From: Nocardioides panzhihuensis
GTDB taxonomy: Bacteria; Actinomycetota; Actinomycetes; Propionibacteriales; Nocardioidaceae
DNA length: 64,000 bases
Assembly: GCF_013408335.1 (NCBI RefSeq)
Contig: NZ_JACBZR010000001.1
Span: 5,667,501 to 5,731,500 of the forward strand
Direction of reading: 5' to 3'
The notes beneath the pieces were generated by a model. The model did not search any database. It saw nothing but the letters and a program-made list of their open reading frames with translations, and had not been told where the DNA came from. Below are positions 1 to 8,932 of this stretch, piece by piece (positions within the stretch are counted from its first letter, which is position 1; each line of letters starts with the position of its first letter). Both the position numbers and the translations under genes were made by a program.

Positions 1-953
1 CCGAGCGACCGCTCAAGATCGCCGTCACCGTCGACGACTTCGTCCTGTGGGACGGCATGCCGATGTCAGCCGACGCCACACCCACCACAATCACACGGTC
101 GGTGGCGCAAACCCTCAATGACTACGGGCTCGGTGGCACCTACGGGTTCTCGCACACGTATCGGCTCGATCAGGAGCCCGAGCATTTGGCGGCGTTCGAC
201 GCCTGGGTCGAAGCGGGCCACCATGTCGGCAACCACACGCACGAGCACGCGCCCCTTCGATGGATGTCGGACGCAGCCTTCCGGCGTGACTTCGAGACCG
301 CTGAGAAGCACATCGGGCACCTGATCGAGGCTGCTCCGCGTAAGTACTTCCGCTACCCGATGGACATGTGCTCTGGCTCGGAGCAGCGACGCGGCGAGGT
401 TGAGCAGTATCTGGCCGACAACGGCTATACGAATGCCCCGATCACCAGCTGGTTCAGCGACTTCGCGTTCATCGTCCCGTACTTCCGAGCCCTCACACTT
501 CGGGACTCCGAGGCGCAGAAGCAGGTACGCGACATGCACGTCGCGACCGCGGTCGAGATGCTCCACAAGCACGCCGACACCGCCCGCGCGCTCTTCGGAG
601 CGGATGCCCCGCTGATCTGGTTGGTGCACGGGACGACGATCGCAAGGGACACGCTACCTGCGATCCTCGAGGCGTTCCTCGAGCAGGGGGTCGAGTTCGT
701 GCCCCTCGACGAGGCGATGCGCCACCCCGTGAACTACGCGATGCCGCCAGCTGTCGAGAGCTTCAGCAACCACCTGCAGCGGTTCGCCATCGCTGCCGGT
801 CTGCCGAAGCCCGAGCTCGAGTACGAGCGACTCGGCGAGATCCTCCACCTCGCGCCGATGGCCGGCAGCGACACCATGGAGGTCTACGAGAACGAAGTGT
901 TCAAGCCAATGGCTAAGCGCCTCGGCGTCGCCTACGACTGGGACTGGTCCTGA
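1..953 (+). CDS. NodB-type polysaccharide deacetylase family protein (5' end outside window)
   Basis: The reading frame is already open at base 3, so the start codon lies upstream of the window; the first internal ATG (57) is inside the conserved core and is not the start. Visible NodB motifs are TVDDF (motif 1, catalytic and metal Asp pair), GNHTHEH (motif 2, metal histidines), RYPMD in the motif 3 region and LVHGT near the C-terminus (motif 5). Members of this fold remove N- or O-acetyl groups from glycans or act on small amides (PuuE-type allantoinases). No membrane segment is seen in the part present; a signal peptide could lie upstream. The next gene is an acyl-CoA ligase 51 bases away, so a shared transcript is possible but the substrate cannot be deduced. 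Family assignment is good, function is open. Confidence 0.8.
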   Translation, partial: ERPLKIAVTVDDFVLWDGMPMSADATPTTITRSVAQTLNDYGLGGTYGFSHTYRLDQEPEHLAAFDAWVEAGHHVGNHTHEHAPLRWMSDAAFRRDFETAEKHIGHLIEAAPRKYFRYPMDMCSGSEQRRGEVEQYLADNGYTNAPITSWFSDFAFIVPYFRALTLRDSEAQKQVRDMHVATAVEMLHKHADTARALFGADAPLIWLVHGTTIARDTLPAILEAFLEQGVEFVPLDEAMRHPVNYAMPPAVESFSNHLQRFAIAAGLPKPELEYERLGEILHLAPMAGSDTMEVYENEVFKPMAKRLGVAYDWDWS

Positions 954-1004
954 GCGTCAGAACTCTGCGACTCGCTGTACACCCCTGGATCCGAAAGCGA
1001 CACG

Positions 1005-2513
1005 ATGTTGAATCTGGCCGTCATGCTGTCCGACACTGCACGCACCGACCCCAACCGACTCGCCCTCATCGAGGGTGATCGCACGTTCACCTACGGCGAG
1101 GTCCGTGCCGCTGCGCAGAAAGTGGCGCAGTTCCTTTCCTCGCACGGTGTCCAACCCGGTGACCGTGTAGCGATGACCATCCCGAACGTGGCCGAGTTCC
1201 CCATCGTCTACTACGGCATCCTTCTTGCCGGGGCTGCTGTCGTACCGCTCAACGTCATGCTCAAGCGAGATGAAGTCGCGTATCACCTGAAGGACTCGGA
1301 ATCAAAGGTCTACTTCTGCGCCATCTCCGACGGTGATGACGCATGGCGCGGCTTCGATGCCGTGCCGGCGTGCGAGCATCTGGTCACCTTCGGTCCAGGG
1401 GCAACCCCACTCGAGGCCAGCACCTCCCTTCCCGATCTGCTCGCGGCCGAGAATGCAGGTGACGCGCACAGCCCGGCCGAGGCGACCGACACCGCCGTCG
1501 TCCTCTACACGAGCGGAACCACCGGCAAGCCCAAGGGCGCCGAGCTGACCCACGCGAACATGGTTCTCAACGCGTTCGCGAACAACCGCCTCCTCAACGC
1601 ACGGGCCGACGACGTTCACCTAGTCACGTTGCCGCTGTTCCACTCCTTCGGTCAGACCGTCCAGATGAACGCCGGCTTCAACATGGGAGCCACCCTCGTC
1701 CTGCTACCACGGTTCGACCCGGCCACAGCACTCGAGCTGATGGCGCGACACCGGGTCTCGGTGTTCGCAGGTGTTCCTACGATGTACTGGGCGCTGCTTC
1801 CCGCAGCCGACCCGGCGGTAGACCTCGCTGGAATGCTGCGTCTGGCCATCTCCGGTGGTGCCGCGATGCCGGTCGAGGTCCTCACCCGATTCGAGAAGAC
1901 CTTTGGGGTGTCGATTCGCGAGGGATATGGGCTCTCTGAGACCAGTCCCATCGTCACGTTCAACCCGCTCGAGCGACCCAACAAGCCTGGCTCGATCGGG
2001 CGGCCGATCTGGGGCATCGAGATCAAACTGATCGACCCCGAGTGGAACGAGGTAACCGACGGCGAGGCCGGCGAGATTGCGGTCCGAGGCCACAACGTCA
2101 TGAAGGGCTACCTGGGCCGCCCGGAGGCAACCGCGGAGGTGATTCGCCACGGTTGGTTCCGCACCGGCGACATCGCCACCCGCGACGAGGACGGCTACTA
2201 CTTCATCATCGATCGCGCGAAAGACCTGATCGTGCGAGGAGGCTTCAACGTCTACCCCCGCGAGGTCGAGGAAACCCTCATCGCCCATCCGGACGTCAGC
2301 CTGGTTGCGGTCATCGGAATCCCCGACGAGCGCGTCGGCGAAGAGGTGAAGGCGTTCGTCATCCGTGAGCCCGGATCCGATCTGTCGCCTGAAGCCCTCA
2401 TGTCCTGGTGTCGCGAGCGCCTCGCGACCTACAAGTGCCCCCGCGCAGTGGAGTTCCGAGACTCGCTGCCCATGAACGCGACCGGGAAGCTGCTCAAGCG
2501 CGAGTTGCGCTGA
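1005..2513 (+). CDS. Acyl-CoA ligase (long-chain/aromatic AMP-binding enzyme)
   Basis: A 502-residue ANL-superfamily adenylate-forming enzyme, expected to activate a carboxylic acid to its acyl-AMP and then acyl-CoA in the cytoplasm. All core motifs are present in order: phosphate-binding loop TSGTTGKPKG (about residues 169-178), GYGLSETSP (about 306-314), GWFRTGD, the hinge region DRAKDLIVRGGFNVYP, and the C-terminal catalytic lysine in NATGKLLK. Length fits FadD-like or 4-coumarate-type ligases. The start at ATG 1005 gives the usual N-terminal spacing. An AraC regulator, an SDR and a thiolase follow on the same strand, consistent with a small catabolic set for a fatty or aromatic acid. The exact acid cannot be told from sequence alone. 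Confidence 0.88.
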   Translation: MLNLAVMLSDTARTDPNRLALIEGDRTFTYGEVRAAAQKVAQFLSSHGVQPGDRVAMTIPNVAEFPIVYYGILLAGAAVVPLNVMLKRDEVAYHLKDSESKVYFCAISDGDDAWRGFDAVPACEHLVTFGPGATPLEASTSLPDLLAAENAGDAHSPAEATDTAVVLYTSGTTGKPKGAELTHANMVLNAFANNRLLNARADDVHLVTLPLFHSFGQTVQMNAGFNMGATLVLLPRFDPATALELMARHRVSVFAGVPTMYWALLPAADPAVDLAGMLRLAISGGAAMPVEVLTRFEKTFGVSIREGYGLSETSPIVTFNPLERPNKPGSIGRPIWGIEIKLIDPEWNEVTDGEAGEIAVRGHNVMKGYLGRPEATAEVIRHGWFRTGDIATRDEDGYYFIIDRAKDLIVRGGFNVYPREVEETLIAHPDVSLVAVIGIPDERVGEEVKAFVIREPGSDLSPEALMSWCRERLATYKCPRAVEFRDSLPMNATGKLLKRELR

Positions 2514-2601
2514 GTGGGCCACTGTCCGGATCGGACTCTAGGCGCTACCGTCGAAGAGGGCCGGGCACGTCGGCTGGCCCGATGAGGGAGAGAGTGAAGT
2601 C

Positions 2602-3549
2602 GTGTACACCTTCGAGACATCGCGCACGTCCGATTGCGATCGCCGCGAACGCGGTGAGTGGTGGCGCGATCAGGTCTCGTCCATCCAATGCCGCATGTCG
2701 TTCGAGCTCGCCGCAGACTACCGCGGTCGCATCGAGCACCAACGCTCTGATTCCTACCAGGTGATCCGATGGTGGGGCGACGCGGAGGAAATCTCGCGCG
2801 ACCGCCAGCAGGTCCGCACGGATCCGCGCGACGCATATGAGCTGGTCATCCCAATTCACGGAGCCCTCATGCTTCGCCAGGACGACCAGACTTCGCACGT
2901 CGCTCCTACGCAGATGGCCCTGATCTCGCTGGACCGATCCCTGGATCTACGCCATGGCGACGGGTTCTCCTCGATCGCGTTCATCGTGCCCCGCGAACGA
3001 CTCGATCTGCGACTGCCTCGGCTATCGCAATCCGGAGTGACGCTGGCCGCGAAGCTCGGCCTCGGCCGCATCGTCGTCGACATGATCGCGAGCTTGCGGG
3101 AGAACGGGGCATCCCTCGCGGGAAGTCAGTTCGATGCCATCTGCGACCGCATCGTCGACCTGCTAGCGCTCACCTACAACGCGGACACCACCGCGGCCGT
3201 GGTCGATGTCCAGGAAGGCCTGGTGACGAGCATCCGGCGCTTCGTCCGGGAGAACGCCCACGACCCCGGACTGACCGGCGCTGTCGTCGCTGCTCGCCTC
3301 GGCTGGTCCCTGCGAAACATCCAGACACAACTACAGCGCGTTGACACCACCCCCTCCGATCTCATCCGAGAAGAGCGACTCGCTCTCGCGCGCTTGAGGC
3401 TTCAGGACCCTGCCTGGTTCCGGCAGAGTGTCACCCAGGTGGCTTACGCCTCGGGGTTCGGCGACCTCAGCACTTTCAGCAACGCCTACCGTCGGCACTT
3501 CGGCGAGAGACCGTCCGACACAAGATCCGCCGCGCGGGACGACGCCTGA
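2602..3549 (+). CDS. AraC-family transcriptional regulator
   Basis: A 315-residue protein with an N-terminal AraC-binding-like sensor region (about 1-200) and a C-terminal double helix-turn-helix (about 210-305). The second HTH carries the typical VAYASGFGDLSTFSNAYRR motif and the ending RHFGERPSD. Start is GTG at 2602, supported by a purine-rich stretch (GAGGGAGAG) just upstream. It lies between the acyl-CoA ligase and the SDR/thiolase genes, so it is likely to activate one or both in response to the pathway substrate. That role is inferred from position only. Confidence 0.85.
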   Translation: MYTFETSRTSDCDRRERGEWWRDQVSSIQCRMSFELAADYRGRIEHQRSDSYQVIRWWGDAEEISRDRQQVRTDPRDAYELVIPIHGALMLRQDDQTSHVAPTQMALISLDRSLDLRHGDGFSSIAFIVPRERLDLRLPRLSQSGVTLAAKLGLGRIVVDMIASLRENGASLAGSQFDAICDRIVDLLALTYNADTTAAVVDVQEGLVTSIRRFVRENAHDPGLTGAVVAARLGWSLRNIQTQLQRVDTTPSDLIREERLALARLRLQDPAWFRQSVTQVAYASGFGDLSTFSNAYRRHFGERPSDTRSAARDDA

Positions 3550-3620
3550 CCTCGACGGCAGCTTGCGCGCCGTGCAACCACTTGGCGCAGAAGCCCAAGC
3601 ACACAGAGGCACCCCGCCCC

Positions 3621-3634
3621 TAGCGTCTAGAACA
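3621..3634 (+). promoter_or_regulatory. Candidate leaderless -10 element before SDR gene
   Basis: TAGCGT (3621-3626) fits the actinobacterial -10 pattern TANNNT and ends 7 nt before the ATG at 3634. No Shine-Dalgarno sequence lies between them, so a leaderless transcript is plausible. Similar spacing is seen before the genes at 5836, 19927 and 59547. Confidence 0.4.
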
Positions 3635-4470
3635 TGAGCACCCCGAACGCCCAGGACACCAACCAGCGTCACGACGCCCTCTTCACCATTCGCGGCCGAA
3701 CCGCGCTCGTGACCGGTGGATCTCGCGGGATCGGCGCAATGATCGCCAGAGGACTGGTCCTCGACGGAGCTCACGTGGTGATCACCAGCCGCAATCCGGA
3801 AACTTGTCGGGCGACGGCGGAGAATATCAATGCGGCGGCCGGCACGGCCGGCTCCACCGGCCGCTGCACCGCCGTAGCAAGCGACCTGTCCTCAGTCGAC
3901 GGTGTGACGGGCCTGGTCTCCTGGCTCGAGGAGCACCTCGAGTCGATCGACATCTTGGTAAACAACGCCGGCGCCACCTGGGGAGCGCCACTCGAGCAGT
4001 TCCCTCTCGCAGGATGGACCAAGGTGCTCGACACCAACCTGGTGGCACCGTTCTACCTCACCACCGGACTCCTTCCTCTGCTCCGCAACGCGGCAGATCC
4101 CGAGCACCCCGCCCGCATCATCAACATCGGCAGCGTCGACGCCCTCATCACGCCGCATTGGGAGAACTTCTCCTACAGCGCTAGCAAGGCCGGCCTGCAC
4201 ATGATGACCCGCCAACTCGCGAAGCACCTCGCACCCGAAAGCATCACGGTCAACGCCATCGCGCCCGGCCCGATCCTCACCGACATGCTCAGTCACCTCG
4301 CTGCGGACCCCGACGCTGAAACGAAGATGCTGGAGCGAGTGCCGCTCGGGCGCTATGGCAACGCAGATGACCTGACCGGTGCTGTGCGCTTTCTCGCCTC
4401 ACCTGCCGGTGCCTACCTGACCGGCGTCATCATCCCGCTCGACGGCGGGATGTCCGGCTGTGCCGGCTGA
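3634..4470 (+). CDS. SDR-family NAD(P)-dependent oxidoreductase
   Basis: A 278-residue classical short-chain dehydrogenase. Visible are the cofactor loop TGGSRGIG (about residues 29-36), NNAG at the end of beta-4, and the catalytic YSASK pair with an upstream Ser-containing segment (IGSVDAL). The ending PLDGGMSGCAG is typical of 3-oxoacyl-ACP reductase or hydroxyacyl-CoA dehydrogenase-like SDRs. About 20 extra residues precede the Rossmann fold. The thiolase gene starts 58 bases downstream of its stop and an acyl-CoA ligase lies upstream, so a hydroxyacyl-CoA or related alcohol substrate is reasonable. Substrate is inference. Confidence 0.85.
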   Translation: MSTPNAQDTNQRHDALFTIRGRTALVTGGSRGIGAMIARGLVLDGAHVVITSRNPETCRATAENINAAAGTAGSTGRCTAVASDLSSVDGVTGLVSWLEEHLESIDILVNNAGATWGAPLEQFPLAGWTKVLDTNLVAPFYLTTGLLPLLRNAADPEHPARIINIGSVDALITPHWENFSYSASKAGLHMMTRQLAKHLAPESITVNAIAPGPILTDMLSHLAADPDAETKMLERVPLGRYGNADDLTGAVRFLASPAGAYLTGVIIPLDGGMSGCAG

Positions 4471-4528
4471 CCCTCACCGGAAACCAGCGCCCGTGGCGCG
4501 TCATCTCATGTCCAAGGAGACTCCTACA

Positions 4529-5746
4529 TTGAAATCCCCTGTCATCGTGGCCACCGCTCGTTCGCCCATTGGTCGGGCCGGACGCGGCAGCCTCGCCTCG
4601 ATGCGCGCTGACGACCTGGCCACCCAGATGGTCGCCGCAGCCCTCGCCCAGGTCCCCGACCTCGACCCCACGACGATCGACGACATCTACGTCGGCGCCT
4701 GGGAGCACACCGGGGAGCAGAGCGAGAACATCGCGCGCCGAGTGGCCGTCCAGCTCGGTCTCGATACCGTGCCGGGGACCAGCGTCAACCGTGCCTGCGC
4801 CTCCAGCGTCCAGACCACTCGCATGGCGGCCAACGCGATCATGGCCGGCGACGGAGACGTATTCATCTCCGGGGGTGCCGAAAGCGTCTCCCGATATCTC
4901 CCGACAGTCATGAGCGGCGCGGACCGTGGCGCCAACCCACAATTCGACGCGGCTCAGGAGCGCACCCGCCGCAACGCCATAGGGAACCAGCAGTGGACCG
5001 ACCCCCGCGAGAACGGTGCTTTGCCGGACTTCTACATCTCGATGGGTCAGACCGCCGAAAACGTCGCTACTCATCGGGACGTGAGCCGACAGGAGCAGGA
5101 CGAGTTCGCACTCCGATCACAACAACTCGCCACATCGGCTATCGCTCGAGGCTTCTTCGACCGGGACATAACCCCGGTCGAGCTGCCCGATGGCAACGTC
5201 GTCGCGACTGACGACGGCCCTCGCCCCTCCACGGAACTCTCCAGCCTCGCGGGACTTGGCACCGTCTTCCGTGAGGGCGGCACTGTCACCGCCGGCAACG
5301 CCTGCTCTCTGAACGACGGGGCTGCTGCACTGGTGATCATGAGTGATCGCAAGGCCCGCGAGCTGGGCCTGACCCCGATCGCTCGCATCGTGGCCACCGC
5401 AGCCAGTGGACTCTCGCCGGAGATCATGGGCCTCGGCCCGGTCGAAGCCTCGCGTCGCGCGCTGGCCAAGGTGGGCCTCACCATCAAGGACATCGACCTC
5501 GTCGAGATCAACGAGGCTTTCGCCGCTCAGGTGATCCCGTCCTACCGAGAGCTCCGTATCGACATCGACAAGCTCAACGTCAACGGCGGCGGCATCGCCC
5601 TTGGCCATCCCTTCGGTGCCACCGGTGCCCGGATCACCACCACACTGCTGCACGCGCTCCAGGAACGAGACCAGCAGTTCGGCCTGGAAACCATGTGTGT
5701 CGGAGGCGGCCAGGGCATGGCGATCATCTTCGAGAGGCTCAGCTGA
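4529..5746 (+). CDS. Acetyl-CoA acyltransferase (thiolase)
   Basis: A 405-residue thiolase with the acylated cysteine in NRACASS, the HPFGATGAR histidine motif and the C-terminal CVGGGQGMA motif with the second active-site cysteine. It cleaves 3-ketoacyl-CoA or condenses acetyl-CoA units. I place the start at TTG 4529: AAGGAG lies 9 nt upstream and the protein then begins KSPVIVATARSPIGR, the normal thiolase N-terminus. In-frame ATGs at 4460 and 4508 lack a ribosome site and would add a non-conserved tail. It is last in the ligase/AraC/SDR/thiolase set and probably completes a beta-oxidation-like route. Confidence 0.88.
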   Translation: MKSPVIVATARSPIGRAGRGSLASMRADDLATQMVAAALAQVPDLDPTTIDDIYVGAWEHTGEQSENIARRVAVQLGLDTVPGTSVNRACASSVQTTRMAANAIMAGDGDVFISGGAESVSRYLPTVMSGADRGANPQFDAAQERTRRNAIGNQQWTDPRENGALPDFYISMGQTAENVATHRDVSRQEQDEFALRSQQLATSAIARGFFDRDITPVELPDGNVVATDDGPRPSTELSSLAGLGTVFREGGTVTAGNACSLNDGAAALVIMSDRKARELGLTPIARIVATAASGLSPEIMGLGPVEASRRALAKVGLTIKDIDLVEINEAFAAQVIPSYRELRIDIDKLNVNGGGIALGHPFGATGARITTTLLHALQERDQQFGLETMCVGGGQGMAIIFERLS

Positions 5747-5835
5747 TGGGAACCGTCCGGCCATCCAAGGCTGTCAGTCTCCAGCTCCCCCTGTCTTGTG
5801 GCGGAGGCGAGCCATGAGCGCGATATCTTCCGGTC

Positions 5836-6165
5836 ATGGATCTGAACGCCTACCAGCAGGCGGCGCTGCGGACCGCGGCGCCGAAGGACAAGCCCAACGA
5901 GGTGTTCCACCTGCTGCTGGGTCTGGTCGAGGAGACGGGCGAGATCGCCGAGAAGGCGAAGAAGATCGTGCGGGACCACGACGGCGACTTCAACCAGTGG
6001 GACCTCGATGATCTGGCCAAGGAGCTCGGTGACACGCTTTGGTACGTAGCGGTCCTCGCTGACCACTTCGGGCTCCCGCTCGCGGATGTTGCTGAGCTCA
6101 ACATCAAGAAGCTCGCCGATCGTCAGCAGCGGGGCGCGCTCGGTGGAAGCGGCGACGATCGCTGA
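5836..6165 (+). CDS. MazG-like nucleotide pyrophosphohydrolase
   Basis: A 109-residue all-alpha NTP-PPase fold protein. The metal-binding pattern is clear: EETGEIAEK (an ExxE pair) in the second helix and KELGDTLWY (ExxD) in the third, as in MazG and dUTPase-like house-cleaning enzymes. Such proteins hydrolyse nucleoside triphosphates to monophosphates and pyrophosphate, removing aberrant nucleotides. TATCTT (5824-5829) ends 6 nt before the ATG and there is no Shine-Dalgarno sequence, so the transcript may be leaderless. It appears to be a stand-alone gene. Confidence 0.82.
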   Translation: MDLNAYQQAALRTAAPKDKPNEVFHLLLGLVEETGEIAEKAKKIVRDHDGDFNQWDLDDLAKELGDTLWYVAVLADHFGLPLADVAELNIKKLADRQQRGALGGSGDDR

Positions 6166-6214
6166 CGGTTGGGGCCCCTGACAGCCAGGCCGCCCAGTCT
6201 TACGAAGGAGCACC

Positions 6215-6625
6215 ATGACAGTCGACGCACCATCCCCCGCGGAGAACGACGAGTTCTGGCGGGAGCGGCGGATCTGCTTTCTGACCACGAGCCGGCCGGA
6301 CGGCAGCCCGCACCTGGTTCCGGTGGGGGTCACGTTCGATCCGGTGGCCGGCATCGCGCGGGTCATCAGCAGCGCGGGAAGCAAGAAGGTGCGCAACGTA
6401 CGCGCGGCCGGGTCCGGCACGCAGGTCGCGGTCAGCCAGGTCGACGGGCGTCGGTGGTGCACTCTCGAGGGCACCGCGGTGGTCAAGGACGACGCCGAGT
6501 CGGTGGCCGAGGCCGAGCGGCGCTATGCCGAGCGCTACAAGCAGCCCCGGCCCAACCCCGAGCGCGTGGTCATCGAGATCACCGTGACCCGGGTGCTGGG
6601 GAACGTGCGTCCCGCGGGTTGGTGA
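6215..6625 (+). CDS. PPOX-class (split-barrel) F420/FMN-dependent oxidoreductase family protein
   Basis: A 136-residue pyridoxamine-phosphate-oxidase-like split barrel. It has the opening pattern of the family (FLTTSRPDGSPHLVPVG), a central SSAGSKKVRNVRA segment that in relatives contacts the cofactor phosphate, and the RVLGNVRPAGW ending. In actinobacteria most proteins of this size and pattern bind F420 and reduce small substrates or protect against oxidative stress, but FMN cannot be excluded. GAAGGAG lies just upstream of the ATG. It does not appear to belong to the sialic acid operon that begins about 115 bases later. Confidence 0.8.
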   Translation: MTVDAPSPAENDEFWRERRICFLTTSRPDGSPHLVPVGVTFDPVAGIARVISSAGSKKVRNVRAAGSGTQVAVSQVDGRRWCTLEGTAVVKDDAESVAEAERRYAERYKQPRPNPERVVIEITVTRVLGNVRPAGW

Positions 6626-6676
6626 TCGCTGACCGGGCATGAGGACATGCCCTGAGGAAGTGCGGCGCAATGCCTC

Positions 6677-6705
6677 TTGCGAGTTATCAGATATCTGACT
6701 ACTGT
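6677..6705 (+). promoter_or_regulatory. Promoter of sialic acid operon
   Basis: TTGCGA (6677-6682) and TACTGT (6700-6705) are separated by 17 nt and lie 36 nt upstream of the ATG at 6741, which has its own GGAGG (6731-6735). This is the only convincing promoter before the nine-gene operon. Confidence 0.5.
6682..6703. promoter_or_regulatory. Palindromic operator candidate for the GntR/FCD regulator
   Basis: A perfect 12-bp palindrome TCAGATATCTGA (6687-6698) lies inside an imperfect 22-bp dyad (18 of 22 positions symmetrical). It fills the spacer between the -35 and -10 elements, where a bound dimer would block RNA polymerase. FadR/FCD proteins bind short dyads of this kind, and one is encoded within the operon (10652-11338). 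The pairing is inference. Confidence 0.55.
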
Positions 6706-6740
6706 GATCGGCATCACATCACCCCACTTCGGAGGACGTC

Positions 6741-8000
6741 ATGATCCGAACCCGCACGCACGTCGGCAGTCGCGCCGCCGTTGGCGGTCTCATCTCCATG
6801 CTGGCCATCTCGCTCACGGGTTGCGGCGCGCTGGGCGGCGAGTCCGGTTCGAGCTCCTCGGACGGAACGGTCACGGTCTGGCAGTACTACGGCGATGAGC
6901 AGATGCCGACCGGCAAGCCGCTCTACGACGCACTCGAGGCGTACGACGCTGAGAACGACGATGTGAAGGTGAAGATCCGGTTCATCCCCTTCGAAGACTT
7001 CAACCGGACCCTGCAGCAGGGTGCCGCCGCAGGGGAGAGCCCCGACGTCGCCCTGATCAACGCCTTCGACACCCAGCAGATGGCCGACGCGGGCGTGATC
7101 GAGGACATCTCCGACAAGGTCGAGGAGTGGGGCGAGAAGGACGCCTACTACCCGACGAGCTGGGAGACCACGCAGGTCGGTGGCAAGACGTACGGCATCC
7201 CGCACGTCGCGGACGACTACGCGCTCTACTACAACAAGGACGTCTTCGAGGCGGCCGGAGTGCAGCCTCCCGCGACCTGGGACGAGATGGAGAGCACCGC
7301 CGCGACCTTGGCCAAGGAGGTCAAGTACGGCCTGGCCGTCTCCGGGCGCGAGGGCGCCGAGGGTGCCACCGGGATCCTGCTCCGCCAGCTCGCGGCCGGC
7401 GGAGATCTCAAGACGTTCGGCGACGGGACCGGCGCCGCGGCGCTGGAGTCCTACAAGCGGATGGTCGACAACGGCGGGCTCTCGAAGGGTTTCCTGACCT
7501 GGCTCGAGGACGACGCCAAGACCCACTTCGCGGGCGGCGACGCCGCGATGATGATCAACTCGGCGACGTACGTGAACATCCTGCGCGATGAAGTGCCTGA
7601 CCTGAACTGGGACGTGGCACCGCTGCCGAAGGACGAGGTCTCGAAGAGCTTCCTGTCGGCGGAGAACCTCACCATCGGCGCGGGCAGCGGAGACCCGGAC
7701 GCGGCCTGGGACCTGATCGCCCACCTGCAGGAGCCGTCGGTTCTGGAGGAGTACCTCCCGGCCCGCAACAAGCTGCCTGCCCGCGACGACGTACCGAAGG
7801 CGGTCGAGGACCCGATCCGCAAGACCTTCGCCGACCAGCTCGAGAACGCCTGGGCGCCTGAAGGAGACGTGGCGACGCACTCCAACGAGTCGCTGACCGC
7901 GATCCAGGAGGCCCTGCAGGCCACCATCAGCGGCGGCAGCAGCCCGGCCGACGCCGCCAAGGCGGCGCAGGCCAAGATCGACGGCGCTCTGGGGTCGTGA
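6741..8000 (+). CDS. ABC transporter substrate-binding lipoprotein, probable sialic acid uptake
   Basis: A 419-residue extracellular sugar-binding protein (family 1 type). A signal peptide with lipobox LTGC (about residues 26-29) predicts lipid anchoring outside the membrane, followed by a Gly/Ser linker and the mature domain starting TVWQYYGDEQMP. Motifs such as GIPHVADDYALYYNKDVFEAAG and PATWDEM are typical of carbohydrate-binding proteins. Two permease genes follow with a 4-nt overlap (GTGA). The ligand is inferred from the operon, which encodes a sialidase and N-acetylneuraminate lyase. No ATPase gene is present, so a shared MsiK-like ATPase elsewhere is expected to energise transport. 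Confidence 0.85.
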   Translation: MIRTRTHVGSRAAVGGLISMLAISLTGCGALGGESGSSSSDGTVTVWQYYGDEQMPTGKPLYDALEAYDAENDDVKVKIRFIPFEDFNRTLQQGAAAGESPDVALINAFDTQQMADAGVIEDISDKVEEWGEKDAYYPTSWETTQVGGKTYGIPHVADDYALYYNKDVFEAAGVQPPATWDEMESTAATLAKEVKYGLAVSGREGAEGATGILLRQLAAGGDLKTFGDGTGAAALESYKRMVDNGGLSKGFLTWLEDDAKTHFAGGDAAMMINSATYVNILRDEVPDLNWDVAPLPKDEVSKSFLSAENLTIGAGSGDPDAAWDLIAHLQEPSVLEEYLPARNKLPARDDVPKAVEDPIRKTFADQLENAWAPEGDVATHSNESLTAIQEALQATISGGSSPADAAKAAQAKIDGALGS

Positions 8001-8932
8001 GCTCCCTCGCTCGGTCGGCGCCAGCCGCGCGGACGACGGTCCGGCCGGGGCATCGACGGCCCAATCTCGCGCCGTACCTCTTCCTCGCCCCGGCGGTGGT
8101 CTTCGTCGTCCTCACCGTCGTCTACCCGCTGGTCTACAACATCCTGCAGAGCTTCTTCGACGTCGGCCTGCGGGAGGTCGTCCAGGGCGGCGCCTCCTGG
8201 GTCGGGCTCGACAACTACCGGGACCAGCTCGGGCGCTCCGAGTTCTGGCACGCAGTCGTCGTCTCGCTGGTCTACTCCATTGGCACCGTGGTGATCGCGT
8301 TCGCGGTCGGGCTGGGCCTCGCGCTGCTCTTCCATCGTGAGTTCCCGGGCCGCAACCTCCTTCGCGCGCTGCTGCTGCTGGCCTGGATCCTGCCCACGGT
8401 CGTCAGCGCCAACGTCTGGCGCTGGCTGCTCGACGGCAGCTATGGACTGCTCAACGCCGCGCTCAGCGGCCTGGGCCTGCTCGATCGCGATCTGTTCTGG
8501 CTCGGAGAGCCGAACCCCGCGCTGCTGGCGGTGATCGTGGCAACGGCGTGGAGCTTCGCGCCGTTCGCGATGATCCTGCTGGCCGCCGGGCTCCAGAGCA
8601 TCTCGCCGACCTATTACGAGGCTGCCCGCATCGACGGTGCCTCCGCATGGCAACAGTTCCGCTCGCTGACCTTCCCGCTGCTGCGGCCGGTCAGCCTGAC
8701 GGTCACGCTGCTGATCTTCATCTTCACCTTCAAGACCTTCGACACGATCTTCCTGATGACCGGCGGAGGGCCCGGCAACGCGACCGAGACGCTGCCGGTG
8801 TACGCCTACAACGAGGCCTTCGAGTTCTCCCGGTTCGACACCGCGGCAGTGGCGACGACGGTGCTGATGGTGATCTCCATCGCGCTTGCGCTGGTCTACT
8901 TCCGTGCCCTCCGGAGCGAGGAGGGCGCATGA
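7997..8932 (+). CDS. Carbohydrate ABC transporter permease 1
   Basis: A 311-residue inner-membrane permease of the MalF/UgpA type with six predicted membrane segments after a basic N-terminal tail. The cytoplasmic EAA loop reads YYEAARIDGASAWQQFRSLTFPLL, with the characteristic EAA and G residues that contact the ATPase. The start is GTG 7997, overlapping the stop of the binding-protein gene by 4 nt (GTGA), so translation is coupled. It is paired with the second permease immediately downstream. Substrate (sialic acid or a sialylated sugar) is inferred from context. Confidence 0.88.
   Translation: MSSLARSAPAARTTVRPGHRRPNLAPYLFLAPAVVFVVLTVVYPLVYNILQSFFDVGLREVVQGGASWVGLDNYRDQLGRSEFWHAVVVSLVYSIGTVVIAFAVGLGLALLFHREFPGRNLLRALLLLAWILPTVVSANVWRWLLDGSYGLLNAALSGLGLLDRDLFWLGEPNPALLAVIVATAWSFAPFAMILLAAGLQSISPTYYEAARIDGASAWQQFRSLTFPLLRPVSLTVTLLIFIFTFKTFDTIFLMTGGGPGNATETLPVYAYNEAFEFSRFDTAAVATTVLMVISIALALVYFRALRSEEGA

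Noticed and set aside
4460..4528. Upstream ATG starts for the thiolase gene (4460, 4508)
   Set aside because: Neither has a ribosome site, and the extra residues are not part of the thiolase fold; TTG 4529 has AAGGAG at 9 nt.
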